DNA of 64,000 nt from Mercurialis annua (taxonomy: Eukaryota; Streptophyta; Magnoliopsida; Malpighiales; Euphorbiaceae): assembly GCF_937616625.2 (NCBI RefSeq), contig NC_065574.1:6822501-6886500 (forward strand), written 5' to 3'. Below the pieces are notes generated by a model. It was not told the origin of the DNA and made no database searches. It saw nothing but the letters and a program-made list of their open reading frames with translations. A program made the position numbers and the translations under genes. The stretch's first letter is position 1; each line of letters opens with the position of its first letter. Positions 44,049 to 56,600 of the stretch are shown here, piece after piece.

Positions 44049-47046
44049 ATATCAACAAATTTAACATACACATTATCGAGTATATTCATAAGCAACAAAA
44101 TAACAACTAATATAAAAAATTTAAACCATTCAAAAATTACACACATATAATTAAAATCAAATACATAATATATAACAAGAAAAAAATAAAAAAATTACCC
44201 ACTAATTTATTTAACTAATTATAAAAATTTGAAAAAATATTAATAAACTAATTGAAATAGTTAATTAAAAAAATAAAGATAAGTTGATAAAACTAAATTT
44301 TTTGGTTTGAGATTTGTTGTAGTAGGTATTATAATGATTGGTTGTGTAACATGGAGTAGAGAAAATTGAAAAAAATAAAATGGGAAGGAAAATTGAAATC
44401 AAAATGGAAAGAAATAAAATGAGAAGGAAAATTGAATGAAAATAGAAAGAAATAAAATGAGAAGAAAAATTCAAATGAAAGTGACATCAAATAATGTCAA
44501 AAGAAAAGAGAAAACCTTTAAAAAATTGAGGGTATTATCGTCAAAAAGGGATTGTTCTTTTTGTCATGTGTTGTTCATTTGTAAATTCTATCTATTTTGT
44601 TTGGATTTATAAATCCACAAATTATAACTAACATTAATTCTCTGATTTTAATTACAAGAATTGTGTTTGTCCATTCATTCATTCCAAACATAAAAAATTG
44701 GAATTATAAATGAATTTCAGGTTTTTTTAAGGAATTCATTCATTCTAAAGGAGGCTTTAGATTTTGCTTTTCCTATGTATTTGGTTTGTTAGAGATGTTT
44801 CTCTTATGAATTCTTATTGCCTGAAATATATCTTCTTTGATGATAATAATAATAATAGATTAGTGTTTAGATAAAATAAAGAAAATTTGATAAATCAAAT
44901 TCATTTGTATCAAACTGAATGTCAAAACAAATTGATTTGCGTGATAGAGCTTTGTAGAAATTATAGCAAATTTGATCTTTCCACATTGTTGATTCCATAA
45001 AAATCTGAATCCTAGAAATTATTAGTGACTTCTAATGATTGTTAATCGCCATTGGTTTTTTTTTTTATGATTTATATGTTGGTATATCTTTTCCCTTTGA
45101 ATCTTCTATTTGATGGCTAAAAATATTTATAAACTAGCCGTAAGTCCGTGTATCTGCACGGAATCTAATTAATAATTATATTATTAAAATAATTTTATAA
45201 AAATAGTGGCTAAAATCAAATATTTTATATTTTATGACAGAATAAATAAATATTTGTTTCAAATTTAAAAAATAAAAAAAATACATATTAATAATAAATT
45301 TTATAATTAAAATAAATTTTTTATTTAAATTTAATTTTTTTAATATATTTATTGTTCATAAGTAATTTGTTCGAGTTAGAAAACTAAATAAATTATTTAT
45401 AAATATCTATATTTTAAAATATAAATAAGTATTTTATATGGGCTGGAAGCCTGGAAAGTGGAAACTCATAAGAGTAGTCTTTTGGTTTTCTCAATTATAT
45501 AAGTATATAAAGTTAAATGTCATAAAAAAACCTCAAACTTTTAGCCCCTTTTTAATTTAACTCTGACGTTATAAAATCGCCAATTGTACCTAAATTCACA
45601 TTTTAGAATTTTAATTGTACCAATTTTATAAATCAGACTCTTTCTCATTCAATTTTTTTTTAAAAAAAACACTAATCAATGACTTATTTGAAATTCGTAA
45701 TGAATGACCTTTTTGAATTTTTTTCCAGTGAGAATGAAAAGTTTGAATTTGAATAAATTAGTGATTTTATAACATCGAGATAAAACTAAAAAGGGGATAG
45801 AAGGTCAAGGTTTTTAAGAATTTTAGACCTAAATATAAATATAGATGTACAAATTTTTTCATTTTAGTCATGAAAATAAAATTTTAGAATATAATTATAG
45901 TCGATTAAAATCATAATTTTATTTAGTGGTAGTACTTCACCTAAAATAAACATATTTAAAATAGGCAAAAAAATCAACTTATCAAATGGTTTAAACCAAA
46001 AACTCCTAAAATCTTAAATGATTTGAGCACTATTTTTTAGTGTATGAGGCATATTCAAAACTAAATACAAGTTAACATATTATTAACTACTAATAATTTA
46101 ATTAAAAGACATTAATTAAAAGTATGCAATTAGTAGATTAATTATATGAAAGGTAATTGTTATTAGTAGAGTAATTATATGAAAGGTAATTGTTTATTGT
46201 TTTGAAATCTCTCAAGAGTCCAACAAAAAATTTTATGGCGAAATGCTAGCTAATTTATTTATTAATAATTATTTTTAAAAAAATTAAGAGTTTTATTTAA
46301 ATTGGGAATTCATGATAATGCTATTTTGGTCCTCTCAATTATATAAGTATATAGATTAAATATTTCTTTAGGGAAGCTTTGAAGTGTATTCTAGATCAGG
46401 TAATGTAATGTTATATGGTTTCTGTGATTACTGAATTGCTTTTATTTAATTATTGTTTACTTTAGGTGTGATTTTTTTTATATATTTTGTGAATGTATGC
46501 TGATATTTTTGCAGCTTTTGTTGTTGCCACGAATTGTTATGTTAGATGGATTTCAACGCAAAGCTTTTGGCTTCACTCGCCAAGTTTTTTGGGGTGCACC
46601 TTTCATGACTGGGAGAACCACATAATAATCTTGTTTACATTTTATGCTTTCAAGATTCTGAGATTAAGTTTTCTTATTAAGTGGTGAAAAATCTATATGT
46701 TTTCTAAAGATATTATTTTGTAAAGTATAATAAATCTAGTACTTATTATTTCAATTTTGATACCATGATTTTCGAGTGCATCAAATTGAAAAAATAGTGA
46801 AATTGATTTGATGAAATCAAAAGAATTTCTCTGTATATAGTTATGTGGAAGTATATAAAGTGATGAATAGTGGATCATTTGCTTATTTAAATTCATCTCA
46901 TTTTTTCTGGACTTTTTAGTAATTTACACTATGTTTTGATTGTTAAATTTTAATCTCATCCAGAAAATCAATCACTTGGAGAACTCTGATTCAAAGTACC
47001 ACAACCAATACTATGTGCTTGGAGTTGAGTTTGGTAATATCATTTT
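44049..47046. other. AT-rich repeat-derived region
   Basis: It contains GAAAT/AAAATGGGAAGGAAAAT-type short repeats near 44360-44480, a palindrome-bearing CCGTGTATCTGCACGG near 45147, a decayed Mutator-type MITE near 45519-45829, and a 20-base direct repeat (TCTCAATTATATAAGTATAT) at about 45490 and 46334. The frame at 46493-46687 follows an acceptor-like TTTTTGCAG but has no recognised motif. No supported gene. Confidence 0.5.
45519..45829. mobile_element. Decayed Mutator-type MITE
   Basis: The left end, with AACCTCAAACTTTTAGCCCC, and the right end, with GGGGATAGAAGGTCAAGG followed by TTTTTAAGAATTTTAGACC, form an imperfect inverted repeat. Internal layout is like 12398-12901 and 47759-48145. 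The target duplication is not clear. Confidence 0.5.
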
Positions 47047-47342
47047 ATTATGAATATATCTGGATTGTCTTATGAAGTTAATTGGTTAGCAATTAGTATA
47101 TATATAATAGTTTGAGAAACGAGATTTTATGATGTTTATAATTTAAGGACTTCATACGTCGAAATATTGTTTGTATTATAATGTTTTCTAACTCGTGTAT
47201 ATACTGTGGTTATGCAGTTTATGCTATAATTTATCTAATTTTAATAATTTTAATTCAAGTAACCTATTCATGAATGGTACTGGCATACCATATGTAAGAC
47301 CAACAAACTTCAACTATTTCTGAATAAGTTGATGTTTAGAAC
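47047..47342. repeat. Partial copy D of the duplicated segment
   Basis: It matches 4920-5195 and 23555-23825, including the GGTTAGCAATTAGTATATAT block and GAATGGTACTGGCATACCAT. It is more diverged than A/B, with a small insertion near 47200. Confidence 0.8.
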
Positions 47343-47758
47343 AATTGTGCATTTAAAATAATTGGTGGTCAAACTTGTTGTTTTCAATTAAAATATTAAA
47401 TTTTTTTTTTAAGATAATAATATATTAAAAGTCACAAGAAGTGGCAAAAAAATTCAAAATTTTTCATACAAAAAAAACAATTTGGTTATTATTGCAATAA
47501 AATATACAATTTGTCTTATTATTATAAAAATTAAAAAATTTGGTTTAAATTACAATAAGTCATAAATGTTTAACTTTTTTTTGCCATTAAGCCTGAAATT
47601 ATATGGTTATTTTTGAGCTTTTCTTACAATTATTCTGTTTTCATTTTTATATAAATTTAAAGTAAATATAATGCATTCAATTGTAACGAGTGAATACAAT
47701 AATTATTTATAATGTAACCTTAATATATTTATAATAATCGATAAAATATATTTATAAG
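47343..47758. other. AT-rich intergenic stretch
   Basis: No gene or clear element is seen. Confidence 0.5.
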
Positions 47759-48145
47759 GGCAAAAATACTGAAAACTTCCCCACCTTTGAATTTTTTTTC
47801 AATTCCACCACCATCTAGGAGAATTCTCAATTGCACCCTATTTAGGGTTTTCATTTGTACCCCAAAATAAAAAAAAATTGATAATTTAATTAATTTAATG
47901 ATAAAATTATTAAAACCAACTAAATAGAGAGATTGTATCGTTATTTTTTCCATTTGAAGAAAACAAATAAATTAGTATATGAAGGATTAATTTAAACTTT
48001 TTTCTAAATAAAAAGAGGTCATTTTAGTCAATTGGGGTGCAGACAAAAACTGAAAACCCTAAATAGGGTGTAATTGAAAATTCTCCTACGTGGTGGTGCA
48101 ATTGAAAATAAAATCAAAGGTGGGGGGTTTTTAAGTATTTTTGCC
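47759..48145. mobile_element. Mutator-type MITE next to the PPR start
   Basis: Its inverted repeats begin GGCAAAAATACTGAAAACTT on the left and GGCAAAAATACTTAAAAACC from the right. The 9-base target duplication is ATTTATAAG (47750-47758 and 48146-48154). It is in the same family as 12398-12901. It ends 45 bases before the PPR start codon, so it lies in the promoter or 5' leader. Confidence 0.93.
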
Positions 48146-48190
48146 ATTTATAAGTTGCAAAATCTGAACTTAATTTCTGCTAAGCTCTAA

Positions 48191-50039
48191 ATGTCACTCC
48201 TCACCATCGCATTACGGCTGAATAGAAGCCATTCCAAATTTGTTCACCCACTTCTCCACTCGACAGTCTCCTTTTTCTCTGCGGCATTTCATCGAACAGT
48301 TTCAGTACCCACTCGAAACCCTTTTCATTTCTCTACCTCTCAATCATTTTCAAACCAATCCAACATTTACCCATTTAATCTAATCCAGCACCGAATCCGT
48401 AGCCATGATTTTCTCAACCAAGGGATTCTTGAAACACTCAAACGAGCTGCCTCTTTCCCTTCAGAAGCAGAGGCTATGGCGTGTATTGATGAGTCGGGTG
48501 TTAAAGCTGATGAAAATTTGGTCTATGCAGTGATTTGGGAACTGAGGCACGAGTGGACGTTAGCGTTTTTGGGTTTTAAATGGGGAGAAAAATCGAGGTG
48601 CATTGATGAAAAAGCTTGTGAATTGATGGTTTGGATTTTGGGTAATCATGAAAAGTTTAACATTTCTTGGACTGTTATTCGGGACATGCATCAGTCTTGT
48701 CTGAATATTAGACAGGCCATGCTAATTATGATTGACAGGTGAGTTACAATTTTTACTTGCCAGCTAGCATGGACACTTCATTCAATCAACGTGTCTGCTT
48801 GGGAAACACTAGAGGTTTCAAACAGAAAGCTTCATTTTTTAATAGAAAACCCTAAAATAACACAGTTTCGCCGTGTGTGTGTCCAAGTGTCTCGTTTCCC
48901 ATGTTTGTATTCGTGCTATGTAGTGCAACATTGATTGAATAATTTTTTTTCTCAAGTTTTTGTTCTTTCTGTTATCTAGATATGCAGCAGCAAATAAACC
49001 AGGGAAGGCCATTCAAGCATTCAATTTTATGGAGAAGTTCAAATTGGCCCCTGATGAAGAAGCATTCTACTCTCTACTGAATACTCTTTGTAGTCATGGC
49101 TACATTGAGGAGGCTGAGGAGTTTATGGTTGTTAGCAAGAAGCTTTTCCCATTAGAAATTGAGGGATTTAACATTATTCTACATGGATGGTGTAATATAT
49201 GTGTGGATTTACTTGAAGCAAAGCGAATTTGGAGGGAAATGTCAAGAAGCTGTATTACACCTAATGCAACTTCATATACTTGCATGATTTCCTGCTTCTC
49301 CAAGGCTGGGAATCTTTTTGATTCACTAAGGCTTTACGACGAAATGAAGAAACGAGGTTTGGTCCCAGGCGTCGAGATTTGTAATTCTTTGATTTACGTA
49401 CTAACTCGTGAGAATTGCCTCGAGGAAGCTCTCAAATTTCTTGATAAAATGAAAGAAGTTGGTTTGCAGCCTGATTCGACCACTTTCAATTCAATGATAA
49501 AACCCTTATGTGAAAAAAAGAAGCTTGTGGAGGCAAGAAATGTTTTGGCTGCCATGATAGAGGAGAATATCAGCCCCACAATGGAGACCTACCATGCGTT
49601 TCTTGAAGTTGAAGGTACTGGTTTTGAAGCAACTCTGGAAATCCTTAACCAAATGCAAATCGCCGGTGTAGCCCCCAAAGAGGATACATTTCTCTTGATT
49701 ATTAATAAGTTCTTCAAGCTAGAGCAAGCTGACAATGCACTAAAAAATTTGTTAGAAATGAAGCATTACGAAGTGCAGCCTGATATGACACATTATACAG
49801 TTACGGTAGAAGGACTAGTTAGATGTGGATTGTTAACCAAGGCCCGCGAATGCTATGCTGATATGAGATCGGATGGATTTTCAGATGATCCAAAGCTTCA
49901 AAGGATCTTGCAAGAACCAATACAAGATCGGAATAGCAAAGAGAAAGATCGGGGAGGAGAAGTTTGGAGAGATCGACGTGTAAATTACAAGAAAGGAAGA
50001 ATTGTCCAAGGAAAAAGTAGAAAAACTACAAGTACATAG
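48191..50039 (+). CDS. Pentatricopeptide repeat protein, probably mitochondrial
   Basis: Two exons, 48191-48738 and 48980-50039, join in phase (ATTGACAG|ATATGCAGC) to give 535 residues. PPR proteins bind organelle RNA, about one base per 35-residue helix pair. The N-terminus is rich in Ser, Arg and hydrophobic residues with few acidic ones, as in mitochondrial targeting peptides. Repeats of the P class follow from about residue 180, with signatures such as PDEEAFYSLLNTLCSHGYIE, PNATSYTCMISCFSKAGNLF, PDSTTFNSMIKPLCEKKKLV and PDMTHYTVTVEGLVRCGLL. There is no E or DYW editing tail; a basic Lys/Arg-rich end takes its place. No frame damage is seen. The target RNA cannot be told from sequence alone. 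Confidence 0.93.
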
Positions 50040-52008
50040 ACAGAAAAACTGCAGTTTAATCTAAACTCCAATTGAAAAGTGAAAACACAAAATCTGACGG
50101 ATATTTATGTTAGAATGTCAAACTCAGCATTTTATAGGTGGCACCAGAGCAACTAGTGGGTGATATGAAATAAGAAGAAAATGTTTTGGTCAAGAAATTA
50201 AAGTTGCAGAGCACGAACTGGCATAATCCGCATCTGTTTGCTACCGGACCTATGTAGGGTAATTCCATGTTCTCTTGCCAGTAATATTTCAAACTGATTT
50301 CGCCATCTAATTTTCTTATTGTGTTATATATATTTTAGAATGCTACAGCAGAATGCTATAACAGTTATACTAATGTGATTGTAGTATGCATATATGTACT
50401 CAATTTATTGTAAGTATGTATATTTTAGAATGGAAGTTCCGTATTGCCGTTTGTATGTGTGATTGTAGTATGTATCTGTGTACTCATTTTGATGGGTAGA
50501 TTGATTTATCTTTTGAATGATTCAATTGCTTCTCCATCTTAAAACCTTCAATTCAGAAAGTACACTGATTGTTAGTCAATGTTGAATTACTTCCCATTTA
50601 TTCATATTTGCCTCTTTGATAATAAATCGCGTATTAATTCCAACATTTGCTTTGTTCTCTATGATGTTTTAGGGCAATCTTGTTAATTGGATTGAGTGTA
50701 AGTAACAGTAAGTGCATGCTTACTAAGAGCTTCTTCAACAAGTGTGTGGAACGTGCGGCACCTCTTTCTCGACAACCGGCACTCACGGAAACTGTGGCAT
50801 TGGTGTTGGTGCTATTTTATTTGGTTGTGGAACATCAGCAACTACTATCAATTGCTCTTCTACTTTGTGGTGGCGGCACTGGTGATGGTAATGGTAATCA
50901 GCTTTAAAGCAGGGGTGGTGGCGGTGGGTGAGGCTGGATCATGGACGATGGAGGAGAACAGAGTTCGAGTTATGTTGTTGAACAAGTATAAGAAATGCAA
51001 TAAGTAATTGTTTTAGCTTTTTATGTCATTTTTCTTATACTAGTGATAAATTCTGAACCATTTAACTGCTACATTTTTTTAATTGTTTGGAAGTTTTTAA
51101 TCGGTAATTACTTATAACATATTTATATTTTAGTAGCTTTGTAGTAAAAATACGCTGGACGGGGACAATGCACGTCCAGACATTTTCACCTGGCAGAGGT
51201 TAATCACTTTCTATATTCTAAACACGTACCTTTATCATTTTTATCTATATTCCGTTAAGTTGAGTGGTTTTCGGGCAACATTTGCCTGGTTCCTTTCGAC
51301 ATTATTGTTTGTGCAGGTACTCGTTTTAGGGCATGTGCAGAAATAGAGTTAACTTTTATCAGTTTTTCACCATGAAAGTTCACAGGGAGTAAGATGCAAT
51401 TCTTACTCGTGAGGAAGGAGATACCAATGACCCAACCCAGAAAACACCTACAAGATTCAACCGACGATCCAATTCCGGATTCACCTGAAGAAAACATAAA
51501 TGTACAGAATTTGTACAAATCCTTCTCTGAGTTCACTACTACAATACTACTATTTTACTGCAATAATTTGTAAAAAAAAATAAATGATTTATTAATAAAT
51601 TAAGTGTTATTTACTATTTTCTAATTTAAACTAACTGAAAAAGGTTATAATTATTAAATTTAATTTAATAATTTATAAAAAATATAATTATCAACATTTT
51701 ATTTTATTTATAATTTAATTATTAATAAAAAACTAAAATATAATTAACGTGTCGAGCAACGTGTGAATCACGTAAAACAATATTAGTATAACAGACGTAG
51801 TCATAAAGTTGTTCAACTTGCTAAGTGGATATTATAATATTAATATCATTATTAACTGTCATGATTTGAATTGGCATGTGATGTATGGTCCACTTTGATT
51901 CAAATAATCTTGGATATATGTCCCTTTTCCACATTTTCTTTTCTCCTTCCTAACAGTCAAGTTCAGTGGAAAAAAACAGTAGAGAAACAAGAAATCATTT
52001 GAACAACA
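50040..52008. other. Intergenic region, no supported gene
   Basis: It starts with the probable PPR 3' UTR. It contains a diverged direct repeat with GTGATTGTAGTATG at about 50376 and 50459. Frames at 50680-51007 and 51255-51536 have no recognisable domain and no good context, so I leave them uncalled. The last 200 bases should hold the phytocyanin promoter. Confidence 0.5.
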
Positions 52009-52633
52009 ATGGTGCCAATTTTCTTGTGCTTTTTGATCCTCATCTCTGTCACTTCCACCACTGCCACTGACCACATTGTTGGTGCTAACAAAGGCTGGAA
52101 TCCAGGCATCAACTACACTTACTGGGCTAATAACCACACCTTCTATGTTGGAGACCTTATCTGTAAGTTCAAATTTTTTTCATTCTTGATCTAATTTGAG
52201 CAAAATATGAAAACCTAGTTGCATTCTTGAATTTCTTGAAAAATATACATTTTAGGGTTTGCAGTTTCTTGAATTTTTTTTGTTTGTGGATGCAGCATTT
52301 AGGTACCCAAAGACTCAGTACAATGTGTTTGAAGTGAACCAAACTGGATATGATAATTGTACTACAGAAGGAGCCACTGGAAACTGGAGTAGTGGTAAAG
52401 ATTTTATACCTCTTAACAAGGCTATGAGATACTATTTTATTTGTGGGAATGGGCAGTGTTTTAATGGCATGAAGGTCTCTGTTCTTGTTCATCCTTTGGC
52501 TCCACCTCCATCAACTTCTGCTAATAAGACTTCACCTAAATCTGATGCTTCTGTGATTTTGCATAATGGGTTTGTTGGATTTAGGGTTTTGGTTCTATTT
52601 GGTTTTATTTGGTTTGGATTTGGTTTGATTTAG
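52009..52633 (+). CDS. Phytocyanin-like protein (ENODL / lamin-like type)
   Basis: Two exons, 52009-52162 and 52296-52633, join in phase (GATC|T...|CATTTAGG) to give 163 residues. A signal peptide (MVPIFLCFLILISVTSTTA) is followed by a plastocyanin-like fold with DHIVGANKGWNP, FYVGDLISFRY, NVFEVNQTGYDNC and RYYFICGNGQCFNGMKV. The copper-binding His positions of true blue copper proteins are replaced (Asn in YNVFEV; no His between the Cys and the GMKV Met), so copper binding is unlikely. A short Pro/Ser spacer leads to a hydrophobic C-terminus that fits a GPI-anchor signal. The intron position is usual for phytocyanins. The gene appears intact. Confidence 0.92.
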
Positions 52634-53648
52634 TATCGGTTGAGAAAATGTTGTTGAGGACTGTGATTTTATTCTTCTTGCTCAATTGTAAGTCTTTTTT
52701 TTTCCTTGTTATAGTTTCTCATTTATCCTCTTTTGTATGAGAATTGAATTGAAATTGTTTACTTCATTTAGCTGTAGTCAATTCATTGATGATTTCATTT
52801 CTAATTTGTATGGAAGCAAAAAAAAAAAAAACCTGCATTATGCTCACTTTACATGGTCTGGCATAGAAGTATAATTGAGCAGGTCGAGTCAAAATACTAT
52901 CAAATCCGAGCTCGACCCGATACTACAATTTAAAGTTCAAAACTCAATTTGAACTTGTTCAAGGTTTATTTTAAAAGTTCAGGCTTGAAGGTAATTGAAT
53001 AATTGAAAATCAAACTCAGCTCATCTTAACTCTACTATCTTTATAAAAAGAAAAGTAAATTAAATTTAGTATAAATGTTGTTGAGGACTGTGATTGTAAA
53101 TATGTATAGTTATAGAAGATTAACATCTTAATTAAATCAAATTCAATCAGAATCACAAGCCTCATGGGTTGATATCTTGATACTCGACTCTGCAGTTGGT
53201 TCAAACTCGACTCGGTTAATACAAAGTCGATTTTCAATATTTTTTGATTCAGTCCCGAGTTGGTTCGATTTGGTTATATCTTAATACAGCAACATTTACA
53301 ACAATTCAGCAAACACTTGCTGTAATTTATCAAATCCAATAAGGAGAAGTTCTGAAGGTACTATTTGCTCCAAAACTAGATATGGTTCAAGTTATAGGAA
53401 TAAATGCACCTTTAGTACGGGTTGATTCAAAAAGATGATATATACAGCATTCATGATCTTCATAACAATGGCTTATCTATTAACTGTGGATTAAATCGAA
53501 CAAATGCAGCCATTGAATTAGCTAGCGATATCCTTCAATACTAAATATTTTGTATTGCGTGTAAAAATATGTACATCAAGTCAAGAACTATACATTATAG
53601 TTGCAAATCACACTGTGGATGCTGTTCCTTTATGCAGCCAAAATGTTC
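52634..53648. other. 3' region between phytocyanin and transporter genes
   Basis: The two genes converge here. A CGAGCTCGACCCG block near 52908 and GAGTTGGTTCG near 53255 suggest a degraded inverted-repeat element. No gene is seen. Confidence 0.5.
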
Positions 53649-56600
53649 TTATCGCCTTTGGAAATTGAGGAACTTAATCGAGAAGGCGAAGATAAACGCG
53701 AAAAATATTGCAAACCCGACAACTGCAGCTGCAACACCGCCTAGAAGCTCATGCTTGAAATCAAAATAATTTCTCACGAAATCTTCAACCGTTTCACCAG
53801 ATTCAAGCTTGTTTTTTACATCTCCGAATTGTGATGAAATTAATCCATATAATGTGTATGACACTGGACACGCCCATGCATACCATCTCCACCACACAGG
53901 AATTCTCTGTTGTAGACATATGATATTAGTGAACAATAATAGAGAAGCACGGAAATGTAAAAGGTTACTGGTGCAGACACTTACGGGTCTAGGGATTATA
54001 AATCCGGAAAATAGATTCCATATAGAGTAGAATGCAGAGGAAACTATGGATGCCACTTGCTGGTTTGGTGTTATAGCAACAGACATCATGCCATAGAAGG
54101 TGTAGTACAATAATGTGAAGTACATAAAGAAGAGGTACCAAAAGAATTTATCTGCTTTCCATTCAAATCCAATCATTGCATACACTATTACACCGTATAC
54201 CAAAGCTTGCGAGAAGATATAAGGAAGCTCAATCACAACCTGGATATGAATAATCAGAAAATGGAATGATTAACATAGGAGTAAGACAATGAGTGAGTTT
54301 GGAAATGTCTGAAACCTTGTTACCTGAGCAAAGGCGTATGGCAAAGGTAAATACATTCCGGCTGCTCTTTCTCTATAGAAGACTGTTCTTTCAATTGAAA
54401 CTACTGGCTGCACAGATGATGCATTCTGGATTCCAAGAAAGACAATCGCTGCATACATTGATCCCATCGCATTGAAAAGGTCTTGTTGTTTTGTCCTGTT
54501 ATTCGAGATATGAGATTATAAATTTAAGGTAGATAGAACTGGAGAAATGTTAAATCTATAATGCACTATTTTAGCTGTATACTCGTGCTATAACTTACGT
54601 TTTCGAGCCAAGATCCCAAAACATTGTCCCGAACATCAAGGCGATGGCAGTTGTGAAGAGAAATCTGACAGCAGTATACGGTGGATTGCGCCAGTACGAC
54701 AGATGTTGCTTCCACAAGCATACCATACACTGGGTGAAAAATGATTGCGAGTACTGAGTAGGAAAATACAAATCATTTGAACCTGGAGCAGGTTTGCTTA
54801 ATTCCTCAATGAGAGCCTTGTTTCTCCTGAATGAAAGACATCACACGCATCAGTTATAGATCGTTAAATGTAGTAGTCAAGTAGTTTAAAACTATCTTAC
54901 CTGTACAATTCTGACTTTTTGTAAATATCAGCAAAATCTAATCCTAAAACTGTTTCTTGACCTGAACTTGAAACTTCCAACATCCAAGTTGCTGGATTAT
55001 ATCCATCTTTGATGTTACTCACCCCTTCAATTGCCTTGATATAGAAAAAACGTGCAGAGTTGAGTTATAATAGAGTCAAAGATATGTAGTTTCCATAACT
55101 CGATTAACCATCATTTAATACCTCAAAGTACTTGATTAGTTGGCAAGAATGGCGGCCTAGTGGCCCAACATATATCTCTTGACCTCCTCGTTTCATAAGG
55201 AATAACTGCAGCATCAGATTAAATATATCAAAGACTTGTGTAAAATTCATCATAAGGAATTACCATTTATAATATGCCGACATTACACACCTCGTCAAAA
55301 GCATCAAATATGTCGATGCTTGGTTGATGGATAGTACACACAACTGTTCTTCCAGTGTCCACGGTGTTCCTCACTGTTCTCATAACAATTGCAGCAGCTC
55401 TTGCATCTAGGCCTGAAGTTGGCTCGTCCATGAATATTAAAGAAGGGTTTGCCACCAGCTCAACTGCAATAGTTAGCCGTTTGCGCTGCTCAGTCGACAG
55501 GCCACTCACACCTGGCAATCCAACTAATGCCTGTGTCAATGGCTCCAATTCTACAAGTTTCATTACTTCATCGATAAAGTTCTGCAAATAAGTTTCATCA
55601 AAGAAAATATCAGCAAGAGACAAGGCAGTATTAGTCTTGGAATACTCAGAACTCAACTGGGCAGACTTATGACTGTTTTGCCTAGCAGAGCTCAAAATTT
55701 CATTAAATTGAAACAAAGTGCCTGCAAATGGATTCATGGTTGTGGATAACAACCTTTCGGGTTTCGTTGTTCACTTCAGGAGGAAGACGAAGCCAAGCTG
55801 AGTAAACCAATGATTCGTAGACAGTAACATGTGGAGAATGGATGTCATTTTGCTCACAATATCCTGAGATTCTAGCAAAAGTTTCTTGTTTCTTTGGGTA
55901 GCCAGAGATTTTGATGTCTCCTTCTATATATCCACCGGTTTTTCTGCCAGCCAGCACATCCATCAGAGTGGTTTTACCCGCACCACTGACACCCATTAGA
56001 GCCGTAAGCACACCCGGCCTAAAAGAGCCACTTACACCTCTCAAAAGCTCTAATTTACTATCACCTACACCTTGGCTTTTCATTTCCTGCAAGATATTAT
56101 GAAATAATTACTCTCTTCATTTTTAAAATCATCAGAATACTTAATGTCAAACAGAATATTATTATTTGTTTACCGAATGAATTTTACCTGTGGCATGTCA
56201 ACAGAATACTTGATGTCATTGAAGGTAATAGAATGTGGTTCAAATGGAAGAACCATTCCTTTTTTCTTCTGATGGCTGCCTTCAACTACAGCCTCTGAAC
56301 TAGCAGAGGTTAACTGAATGGCTCCTCCTGTTTTTCCCGGCTCATTACTTGTACAGTCTTCAGATATAACAGCTCGAGGATTCTGCAATGCTGCAAAGCA
56401 TAATATACACCAGCCCCATATTCAAAATTAGCTCGCATTTCATGAAACTAAAACAAGAGAGGGTAAAGATACTCACGGCCAAGAAATGTGAGAGCTAGAG
56501 TGAAACAGAAGTTGTACAACAGTGTGAATCCAGCCAATGCTCCAACTCCTATCCAATACCAATAGGGATCAGTGAAGAATCCTCGAGACTTCAGAACTTG

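Noticed and set aside
46493..46687. Frame after an acceptor-like TTTTTGCAG
   Set aside because: It may be an exon remnant, but no frame shows a recognisable family and there is no partner exon.
50680..51536. Frames of 75-93 residues between the PPR and phytocyanin genes
   Set aside because: No domain, no start context, and composition near background.
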